From Ailurus styani (lineage: Eukaryota > Chordata > Mammalia > Carnivora > Ailuridae), in NCBI GenBank assembly GCA_002007465.1, contig LNAC01000108.1, positions 2,973,550-3,037,549 on the forward strand: DNA of 64,000 bases. Reading direction: 5' to 3'. Below, one piece after another: positions 50,001-62,000 of this stretch (the first letter of the stretch is position 1; each line of letters begins with the position of its first letter). The position numbers and the translations under genes are program-made. The notes below the pieces were generated by a model that did no database searches, was not told the DNA's origin, and was given only the letters and a program-made list of their open reading frames with translations.

Positions 50001-53000
50001 ATGGTTGAGTTTTGTCAGAGACTCTGTGGTCCACAGAACCAAAAATATTTACTACCCAGCCTTTTTCAAAAAAGGAGCTTCCTGACCCCTGCCCTAAAAG
50101 AAAACCAAATCCTTCCTAAAAATGGGATGGTATAATATCTATTACCTGCAACCTGCTCTTCTCATGTAATAATAATGTACTGTGAGTATCCTTCAAGGTC
50201 ATTACATAACATCTATGAAGAGTCTAACAGGTATGCATGGTAGTGAATCAAATAATACAAAGAAACTTTTCATGAGAGGCAGTAGTCATCACCTTATACT
50301 CACTACTGTTTGTCACTGCAAGTTTCTTTGTAATTGAGAATTAAGAAAATGTCAGAGGCATTTAAAAAAAGATAAAATGTGGGGAGGAAGCCCAAAAAAC
50401 ATATAAAGCCCTGAGGGTCTAACTCCTGACAGGCACCAAGTAAAATGGCCACCTCCAGGCTTCTCTTTGGTGAAGGGGAGGGGACAGCAATTCTTTTACC
50501 TCCAGTCCACCTCTGCCCCACAACTGGGAGGGCAGGAGGGACAGAGGCAAGCGGCTCCAGGAGAGCAGGCAGGTAACAGAAGTCATGAAGCCAGGGCGGC
50601 AGGGACGGGAAGCTGGGGCAAACCGGGGAGCGTGTGCCCCCGGCACCTCGAGGGCTTCAGAGGAACGCTGCCCTGTGATGTGCAGACTGGGGACTTCCAG
50701 AGCTCAAGAATGGTCTGAAGTTTGGACTTTTATGTGAAATCTACTGATTTGTAATTAAAAGCAAGTAACTGGAAACAAAGCACTGTATAGACCAAACAAA
50801 ACCCAACTTCAGGCCATGTTTTGCATCAGTGCCAACTTGTGTTTAAAAGTCATTTTGCAACAACCCTGCTCTTGGGAGGGGGCAGCATCACTCTGGGCCT
50901 GGGCACGTGTGGTGAGTGGAACGTCCAGCAGCCTAGAGGTCCTCGAGACGAAACCGTCCATTTGAGCCAAGAGGGGCCAATTATTCTAGCATGATTCCAT
51001 CGACTGGACGATGAATGAATCTGATTTCCACATGACACACGCGAAGACACAAATCTACATGAGGCCTTCTGCTTCCACTGCAGAGGGAGGTGGGGAGCAC
51101 AGACCAAGAGAGAAGCCTTCAAACTTTTTATCATGATCCCAAGTAAGAAATGTATTTTACACATATGCACATACATCCCTCATATCACATAACTATCCAT
51201 ATGCATAACTGTCCCAGAAGTCTATGAAACAAGAGTTATCCTTACTACATGCAATGCCTTCTGATACTCTGTATTGTGTTGATGCCCTTAAAATGCTGAC
51301 CATGATCGATCCCCTACTTTATAACCCAGTAAAGAGGCACAACTCAGTTTAAAAAGCAGTAGGCTAACAACTCCCGCTATGCTGTCAGCTCTACAACTTC
51401 CTCATGGTGGTTACTTGTGTTTTACCTGTTTACAAAATATCAGCAGTAACACTTATTCCTTAAAAAGGAATAAGCCTGTGTGACTCCAAATGGTCACCTA
51501 CAAGAATGTTCACAGCAACACTATCTTGATGGCTCCAAACTAGAAACTATCCAAATGCCCAAGGGAAGTAGAAAGAACAAACTGTGGTACATTCACTTAG
51601 CCTAACGCCGTTCACCAAGGAGAACCAATGATCTACAACTATGCACCAATATGGATTCACTTCTTAAATGTGATATGCAAGAAAGAAGCCAGCACAAACC
51701 AGTACAACTGGCATGATTGCAACTGTACAAAACATAAAAAACAGGTAAAGTCCATCTCAGGTTGTTAGAAGTTGGGACAGTGGTTTCCTTCGGGAGAGGT
51801 AATAGCTGTTAGTGGACATGGATGGTGGGAGGCTTCTGGGATGCTGAGAAAGTTCTATTTCTTGATTTGGGTGCTGGTTACATCGATGTGATGAACTGTG
51901 ATCATTCATTAAGCTGTATATTTGTGATAGGTGTGATAGGTAATATGTATATTAAACTTCAATAAAAACTATTTTAAGTTAAAAAAAAAACTGCTGAAAG
52001 GACTGTGACTCAGTCACTGCCAGGCTTCACGACACAAACCCTGGGGACAGAGTGAGTTCGAGCAGCTCCCCAAAGCAGAGGAGAACAGAACAGGCTGAGC
52101 CTCTGGGGCCTGGTGCAGAGAGACAAAAGAACCCTGGGAGCTGTCTGGGACCAGGATGGATCCTGAAGCTCTAGAGCCAAGAGGTCCAGAGGACCATTCC
52201 CTAGCCGCTTCAACCCTCCTTGAACAAAAGATCCGAGCAAACCGAAGCTCACTTCCGGGACCCACATACACACATGGCTGCCCACAAACCAAGAAAAGGA
52301 TGACCTCGTCAAAATGTGTCATTTGGTATTAACAATTCATCATTTTTTAAAAGCAGAACAAAGCGAATTAATTCTATTACTTAAAGGAATTGTGGCCTCA
52401 GAATGAAAGACTAAAAATGAGACTATTTCCAATTCTGGAATAAATGATGGGTGATGAGGGCACACTATGTAATCTGACCCCAAGGGACAGAGCCTCTCTC
52501 TTGCTGATGTCAACTGTGGTAGAAAACGCTTTCCTTTTTTTTTTTTTTTTTTTTTTGACAAGTACTTAACGTCTTTCTATACCAGGATTCCTCACCTGAT
52601 GACCCCAGGGCTCCAGAAGGCTCTTTAGTCCTAGGTCATGGCCCTGGTCAGGGAGTGGACTCCTAAACAAACCATTTAATACAACCTCTGAGATTAAAGA
52701 GCTATCATACCCTGAAATCTTAGGTTCCCCAACTTAGAGGGCATCGAGGCCATCCAGTGTAGAAATTTCATTTTAGACTATTAGCTCTGAAATGCAAATA
52801 GGCATATAAATCATATGAAGTGCTTATTTAATATCTTTCTTTGTTCTTCAGATTAGTCCACTTCTATTGCTGTCTTCAATTTAACTGGTTCTCTCCCCTG
52901 TCATTTCCAACCTGCTGTTAAGCCCATCTAGTACATTTTTTAGTTCAGATACATTTTCAGTTTCAGAATTTCCATTTGGTGCACTTTTTAGTTTCTATTT

Positions 53001-56000
53001 CTCTGCTGAGATTTCCTATTTATTCAATTATCACAAGTGTATTCCTTTATGTCCTTGAGCATAAAGAAGCTACTGAGAAATCCTTATTTACTGGGGCACC
53101 TGGCTGGCTCAGTCAGTGGAGCCTATGGCTTTTCATCTTGGGGTCATGAGTTTAAGCCCCACATTTGGGTGTAGAGATTGCTTAAAGAAATTAACTTAAA
53201 AAAAAATCCTTGTCTACAAATTCTAACATCTGGCTCATCTTGGGACTGGTCTCCAAGATTACCTCTGCTCTTGAGTAGGGGTAATGTTTTCCTCTTTCTT
53301 ACGTTTACTAATTTTGGATAACCCTAGACACTGTAAACGGTATGTGGTAGAGACTCTGGATTCTGTCACACTTTCTGGAAGAGTGTCTGTTTGTTGGCTT
53401 GACTATTGTGTGGATCTGGCTGCGCTCCAATGGCAAACTCGGTTTTCCCTGTGGGGGACAGCAGCCGCCTCTTCGTCCAGTTCTTCAGCCCTCGCTGGGC
53501 TGCTGAGGGTCTGTCTCACACACACACAGTTCGGGGGTCAACTAGAGATGTGAGCAGTTTATACAGAGGGGGCTCCCACTTTGTGGCTCTTTACTTTCCA
53601 GGCCGCCCCCCCTTCACTTTCCAGGTGCTGCTGCGGTAGCTCTGAACGCTGTCCTCTGGTTAGTCAAGCCAGTGAGCCTCCCTGCTTACTGAGTTTCAGC
53701 CATCTTGTTTGGTGCCACCTGGGGCTTGCCCGGAGGCTGACAAACCGTAAAACTTGAGAACCTATCCAGGGCCTTTGCCATTGTCCATGTGGCTCCTTCT
53801 TCCAAGCTTTACCTCTGCCTATTTAGGGGCTGCCCTTTGGTGCCTTCAAGTAGTTGTTCTTGATCGTTTGCCCAGGATATGGAGTTGTTTTCTATGGGAG
53901 GGTTGGTCTGATAAGAGCAACTCTGCCATTACCAGGAGAACCGAAGCCTTGGAGTGCTTAGATTAAAAAAAAAAAGGCAGTGTCAGATGCCACTCCCAGA
54001 GGATACTGATGAAGCAGGCTTGGGGTGAGGTCCAAGAAGCCACGTCATCAGAAGCACGGCAGAGGACCCCACCGACACACTGAGAACCAGCACACATTTC
54101 ACAGCACTCCCGAGTCTTTCCGTCTCTGCTCACATACTTCCTATCACATTGGTTCCTTCTTCTTTAGGTACATACTCATAGAGAAGCTAACTTAAGCTGT
54201 GTTTATTTACCACAGAAAAACATCAAACAATGCACCCTTAACCAGCGCTGGTGACGCAGGAAAGCGCAGATCCTCACGGAGGAGCGTAAGCTCAGGCTTC
54301 ATGCAGTGGCCTGCAAGGCACATCACCGAGCCACGGGACTGGCAGGGCAATTTCACACAGAGTCGACTGAAGCCACCAGATCAAGAGACAGTGGTGTTGT
54401 CCTTTAGAAGAGGCTATAGAGAAGGTTCCCTTCAGGACCCCAATGCAGTGAGTGAGCTCAAAGAAAAAGACGGACTCCGGTCAGATCAGCAGGGCTTGAG
54501 AAAGCCTGCAAACTGGAATTCTGGTGAATCCTGGCCCTCCCCTTCTAGTGGACTAATTTTAAGCTCCTCGAGGACAAACCACACCTACTTTTTTACCCCT
54601 ACAAGCTCAGCACCAGCACACTGCCTGATGGAGTAGGCACTCAATAAATATTTGTTAAGTGAATAAAAGAAGGAAATTGTCTGGGGCCGGAAGTTAGCGA
54701 GTGAGTGACATGAGTCAAAAGGCATTAGACATCAGAGCGAACAACCTTTCCCACGGGGGCTCTATCGGGAAATATAATCAAAACAGCCCTAAACGGTCAG
54801 TAATTGGACACAACCAAATCTGGAAGAATGGAAAGGCTGGCCTCCCTCAATTTTCCCAGCAAAGGGGTGTGCTCAATTCTTGCACTTATTTTTCTCATAC
54901 CCTTATCACAGGTACACTTACTGTAGAATTTTCTCGCAGTTCAGAATCTGTGGACAGAAGGCTCAAGTCACTCAGACAAAGTGAGTGATTTGTATCCTGT
55001 GAAAGAGAAAAAATTCTAATTGAGTAACAAAAAAATCAGGATTTATAGTAGCATAGCATGTAATAAAACACTTGACCACAATATCCCTATGGTTCCAAAT
55101 GTCAAGATCTGTTACTTGGAGAGGTACAAACCATCCGAAGAAAGGACTATGTGAATTATTTTAATTTTTAAAATCCTGACATTCTTAGAAGACTGTCTTA
55201 TATTTCTTAAAGATGGCTAATAGAAAAGTTACGAACTGTCTCATGACTCAGGCTCCAGAGTAACAAAAGCTGTGATAATATGAAATTAATAATATTTGTA
55301 TAATTGGTCTTATCATTTACAAAGCAATTTCACATGACCTTATCTGCTATTCATATGAACCTGAAGTATTATTTTATATTCCCATTTTAAGTATGAGAAA
55401 ATCAATGCTAAGACTGGCAGTGAACTGTCCAAAATCACATAGCTAATTAGCAGAACACAAACCCAGTGCTTCTGATAGAAACTCCATCTTCCACTGTATC
55501 ACTGTGTTCCCAGCATCTCAGGGATTCTTACTCAGCAGTACTGAGGATTTACTTTCAAATACGACTGTCTAGGCTAACTCTGAACTCTGGATTCCTAGAA
55601 TGCCAGCTGCGATTCACATACTTTAAGTGGTAACCCTGCTTACCTCATGGATCAGATGTTTCCATTCATACATGCTTTCAACAAATAGTCACTGAGTGTC
55701 TACTACATATCAGGCACTGTTCCAGGCCCAGGGATATAATAATGAACAAAACAAGGTCCCTGCCACCATGGAGCTTACATTCGGGGTGTGTGTGTGGGGG
55801 GGGAGTGTGTGACAAAATCCCCGAAGAATACAAGATGATGCTAAGTGCTATGGAGGGTAAAGGGAACAGAGAATGCTGGGGCAGGAGATGCCCTCTTATT
55901 AGATCGGAGGGCCTCTTAGATAAGCTGGCATTTGAGCAGACTCTGAGGGAAAGAGAGCATGGGCCATGCACATATCTGGGAAAAGTGTTCCAAGCAGAGG

Positions 56001-59000
56001 GTACAACGAATACAAAGGCCTGGAGGCAAGAATGGGCTTCCCTTTTTTTTTTAAAGATTTTATTTATTTATTTGTCAGAGAGAGAGAGTGAGAGCACAAG
56101 TAGGCAGAGTGGCAGGTAGAGGCAGAGGGAGAAGCAGGCTCCCCGCCGAGCAAGGAGCCTGATGTGGGACTCAATCCCAGGACCCTGGGATCATGGCCTG
56201 AGCCAAAGGCAGGGGCTTAACCCACTGAGCCACCCAGGTGTCCCAAGAATGGGCTTCCCTTGTTCGAGGCACCACAAAGAGGACAGTAGAGCTAAAGTGA
56301 GAGGAAGAGAAGTAACTGAGGTCAGCGAAGTGACCAGACCAGAATCTACAGGGTGCCGATTCTGACTTTTGCTCTAAGTGACGCAAGTAGCTACTGGAGA
56401 GCTATGAATGGAGGACAGACATTATTTGCCTTATAGTCTAGAAAGTTTGCTCCAGGTGAAATATGTAAACCAGTCTGCATCAGGGCAGAGTGGGAGTAAG
56501 GAAAAGGGGAAAGGTGAGGAAGATCACTTAGTGGTTACTGTAGTAATCCAGACAAAAGGTGATAGCGGCCTGAACAAAGTCATCAGAAGTGATCAGAGTC
56601 TATGTATATTCGCATGATAGAGTTGACACTTTGCTGGCAGATGTGGGATATGAGGGGGGAAAAAAGAGGTATCAAGAATAACTCCAAGACTTTTGGCCTG
56701 TGCCACTAAAAACACAGAGGTACCATTTACTAAGAAGGGACCTGTAGGTGGAAGAGGTTTGGACACATCAAAAGAAGACTGGGCGCCTGGGTGGCTCAGT
56801 GGGTTAAAGCCCCTGCCTTCGGCTCAGGTCATGATCTCAGGGTCCTGGGATCGAGGCCCGCATCGGGCTCTCTGCTCCGCAGGGAGCCTGCTTCCTCCTC
56901 TCTCTCTGCCTGCCTCTCTGCCTACTTGTAATCTCTCTCTCTGTATCAAATAAATAAATAAAATCTTTTAAAAAAAAAAAATTTGAGAAGACTGATGTTT
57001 TCTGGGTTGAAGAGGGAGGCTGAAAATATTGATCTTTCTCAATTTACAGTGCAGCTACGTCCTGATAAACCCAGCCTAAGTTGAAAATGCACTAACCACC
57101 TAACCTTCCAAACATCATGGCTTAGCCTAGCTTACCTGAAATGGGCTCAGAACACTTACATTAGCCTATAGCTGGGCAAAATAATTTAACACAAAGCTGA
57201 TTTTATAACAAAGTGTTGACTAGCTCCTATAACTGAATACTTTCTGAAAGGGAAAGAAACAGAACGGTTGAATGGGTCTGGAATAGTTGGAAGTGTTAAC
57301 AGTTGGTTACCCTGGTGATCGCAGGGCTAGCGGGGGGTGTGGCTCACTCCCACTGCCCAGCATCACAGGAGAGGATCATACAGCCTAGCCTACTGTTAGA
57401 CCGGGAAAAGATTCAAATCAAAATTCAAAGTATGGTTTGTACTGAATGCGTATCACTTTCACAACCATAAAATCAAACCATCCTCAATGGGGACTGTCTG
57501 TTCAGGAAGAACAGTTCCTTTATCTATGAAATAGTAAGATAATAATAATACTTACTTCTTAGGTTTAAGAGACATATGTAAGTGCCCAATACATTAGAGT
57601 AGAGTTCAGGAAGAGATCCAGGCTGGAGATCTTTACTTAGGACTCACAGGCAATCTAAATGGCACTGAAAGTCTGGGACAAGAAGAGCTTCCCTCCACTA
57701 GGGAATAAGCTGCGACCCAGAGAAGAAGAGACCTGAGCACCATGCATTGGGGGGTCCCAGTGCTTAGGGGCTGTCACCAATTAAAGTGTCCTTGGACTGT
57801 CACATGAATAAGATTGATCACGACTTAATACAGACAGCTAAGTAGACAAAGACTCTCAGATCTTAATATTTTTATCTGGTTTTCCAGAAGAAGACACTGA
57901 GGCACGGAGAAGCCATTTGCCTAAGGGCATCCATCCGATCAGTAGCAGAGCTTGGATCTGAATTCAGGCAGCTGAGCTCCATAGGCTGCAGCCTTCACAG
58001 CTAGTGTTATTTTGCCTCCCACAACACAGGAGTCAAGAACCAAGCTCTGGAATCAGACTGCCTGTCTAAATTAGAGTAATTATAAGCTTTGGATACTCAG
58101 GCAAGTCATTTAATTTCTCCTTGTCTCAAAAGTTTCATTATCGGTGAGATAATCCATATAAAAGCACTTAGCACTGAATCTGGCACAAGATAATCAGTAA
58201 ATGTTATTATTACTAATAAGATACAGGGGCTGAATCTGTTTGAAGGGATCCTTTACTGTTTAAAAATTGGAAGCCACAGAATTAAACTATGCTGTCTCTC
58301 CCCAAATCAAAATCATATTACCTACTTTAAGTACAAAATCTCATTTTTCAAAAGGTCAGTGTGCTTCAGTTCCTTTATCTATGAAATAGTAAGATAATAA
58401 TAATACTTACTTCTTAGGTTTAAGAGACATATGTAAGTGCCCAATACATTAGAAGTAAAAACAGTAGGGGAGCCTGAGTGGTTCGGTCAGTTAAACATCT
58501 GACTCTTGATTTCGGCTCAGGTCGTGATCTCAGGGTTGTGAGATCGAGCCCCGTGTCAGGCTCCACACTTAGTGGAGTTTGCTTCCCTCCCTCTCCCTCT
58601 CCCCATGCGTGTGCACACGCTCTCTCGCTCTCTCTCTCTCTCTCCTCTCCCCCCCTTAATAAATAAATAAATCTTAAAAAAAAAAAAAGGTGGAAGTAAA
58701 AACAGCAAATTTCTCCCACGACCTCTCCAGGATAGAGCTGCAGAGGAGAGGGAAATATGGTAGAGGGGCTTGGCAAAGAACAGACCAACTCTCCCAAACT
58801 CTGCAGAAAAATGTTCCATGGTTTAGCACCTCCCATCATCTCCAACCTTCTGGCCTACAGACAATTCAAAAGGGCAAGGACCTTCCAGATTCTGCCTGGT
58901 TCTCCAATGAGAGATTAAACAGATGTATGAAGCAAAGCATTACTTTGTGTTTCAAACTCAAGTACAGACGTACCATTTCACAGACACAAATGAAAAAATA

Positions 59001-62000
59001 AGACCCTTTTAGAGCATCTGGCTGACCCATCTGAGTCCTCCGGTTACAAGGCACCTCTTGCACCATATCTGATGGGAAGGAGGCAGAGCTGAATCAAAAG
59101 CTGAAGCACAGGGCGCCTGGTGAAATTTCTGGCTTGCACCATCCCATCACAAAGACACAGATCTTGACCCTGACCTCTTCCCTCTCACTGTCAGATATGC
59201 AGAGAAGATGTTTTGACCTTTTATTTTGATATACAAACAACTGTTGTTGCTGTTCTATGTTGCCCAGATCAAAGCAAGAGCGAAAACACCACGCACCTCT
59301 GATCCATTGTGATTTGGAAGTGCATTGTATGAGTGTCCTTTGTTGTCATGACCTTTCATGTGACTTTTGAGACTGTATTGAGTGCTGAATGTTTTCTCAC
59401 AGCCATTACTGGGGCAGAAAAAAGGTCTTTCACCTGCAAGAATGACAAATAGTGTTAATATTTCCATAGTCATTTCACTGGATTCAGACATCTACTTTTC
59501 CCTAACAGAGAGAAGTAAATATTCCTATGAGGGTTCAGGTAACAGTTGTTACAAGTTGGACAAATTACATGTTAACCATCTCAGTACTAAAACTGAATGT
59601 AGGGTAAACATAGCTTGCCCCTGGCAAGTTAAAAGAGAAGATTCAGTTTTTCCCCCCCAGGTTCTTCTTTTGACAATCTCTGTACTGGTTTCATTTCTTA
59701 AGGTTGGATTCCTGAGTCTAACCCTTAGATCCTTTTACCTCTGAAAGAAACTCAAATATTATAGGTGAAGGCTAAGCTGATTAGGTTTGCTCCCTCCACA
59801 AAGCTCTACAGGCCCCAAGAGAAACACAGATATTTACTGGCTTGATGAAGGTTAAAAGAAAAACTACAAATCAGCCTAAACTCACCAGTATGTGTACGGA
59901 CGTGAGTTTTAAGGTGGTGGCTTGCTGCAAATGCTTTCCCACAGCCATCATGATCACACCTAGGGAAGTTGTTTAAGCAAAAAGAAAGAGCAGTCATTTG
60001 GGAAATACGTCTTTATCTTCAACATCTCTTATAAATACAAGCTCAAACTAAAACACATGTTCAGAACACTGAGATCTGATCGAGGAAATTGGTTTTAGAG
60101 ATGGGAAATGAAGACAGGTCGCTGGAAAAAGTGACAGATCTGGGAACAGAGGGAACTGATGATCCAGGATAAATATTTCTTGTCCTACAAGTAAGTCACA
60201 TGTTGAGAGCTCTGACAATGAAAGCCTTCTGATGAATTACTTAACAGAATTCTATTGACAATCACAACTGATACAGAAAATCTCCAGCGAGTGGAATACT
60301 AGGAATGTCAACAGTGGGTACAGAAGCTCTCACATAGGCAGGAAGCCTAAAATATAACACTAAAACAAAATCAGTCCCAACTACATTGACCGTATAACAT
60401 ATAACATATAATGGCTGTGATGACTTATTTATAATCTTCAGTGTCAAGATCCACTTCTTTCTCTTTTACTTTCTTGATAACCAGAGCTGTTAAGTAATCT
60501 CTCCTTCCTAAGAACTCCTGAGGCATTTATCTCTGTGCTTCTTTAATGGCATCTGTCCTTTCCAATCTTATGTTATCTCTACAGGTGTACATTTGTTATA
60601 TGTTCTATATTAGAAACTCTCTGAGGGCAGGGTCCAAGTAGTCCTTTATATCTGCTGTAGTTCTTGCACACAGGAGGCATTAACTATTTATATGAATGAA
60701 CGCATTTTCTTGTAAGTCAAAATATTTTATTTCTTTAAATAGGAAGCTTCTCCAGAGTATTTTACTTCTTAATTATATATAATCATGTGTCTGAAGTCCC
60801 ATCAATATTCAAGAAAAATTAGCAGTTTTAAAATCATCACAAAAATGGGTGCCTGGGTGGCTCAGTGGGTTAAAGCCTCTGCCTTCGGCTCAGGTCATGA
60901 TCTCAGGGTCCCGGGATCGAGGCCCGCATCGGGCTCTCTGCTCAGCGGGGAGCCTGCTTCCTCCTCTCTCTCTGCCTGCCTCTCTGCCTACTTGTGATCT
61001 GATCTCTCTCTGTGTGTGTCAAATAAATAAATAAAATCTTTAAAAAAATAAATAAATAAAATAAAATCATCACAAAAATGCAAGTGATTGAATACAAATT
61101 AAGAGTCCCCTCAATAGCCCTATGGGGAAAAAAGTAACCCAAGCCTCACAGAATCTGCAGAGTAACCAACTAAAATCTAAATACTCTTGCTTTTAGGGGT
61201 GCCTGGCTGGTTCAGTCGGTAGAGCATGTGACTCTTGACTTTGGGGTTGTGAGTTCAAGCCTCATGTTGGGCATACAGCTTATTTATCTACTAACTAACT
61301 AACTAACTAATCTTGCTGTTAGGGGGCTATGACTCAGGAATGAAACTTTAATTTTAAAACACCATTCATTCAGTTGATATTTAAGAGTTGACTGCCCCAT
61401 GCGGTGCCTGGGTGGCTCAGATGGTGGGGCATCTGCCTTCAGCTCGGGTTACGATCCTGGGGTCCTGGGATCAAGGCCCACATTGGGCTCCCTGCTCGGT
61501 AGGGAGTCTGCTGCTCCCTCTTCCTCGGCTGTTCCCCCTGATTGTGCTCTCTCGCTCTGTCAAGTAAATAAATAAAATCTTAAAAAAAAAAAAAAAAAAA
61601 GAGTTGACTGCCCCTGAAGACAGGGGCACCATCTAAGGATCCTGATAAGGAGATGAGTGACTTGAGAGGGGAAAGGTAGCACTGTGACACCATGTACAGA
61701 ACACCAGTCTCTCCTGCCACAATTCAGAGACAATGTTTATGGGCAATTTTCAGCAATATATCTATATTGTATTTAGGGGAAATCCTTACAAACTGATTAT
61801 CTTATTTTAAAAATGTCATATAACCATCCCAAAGTTGTTTTTGAACCCCTACTGAATGCCCAGAAGCACACTCTATGCTATGAGCAGAGAAGAGAAGAAG
61901 GTAGATGACACAAATCCTTTCTTCAAGGTTACACATTTACACGTGGATGGATTCAATATACATACGTGCACGTGTGTATACGGACTGAAATACAGACAAA

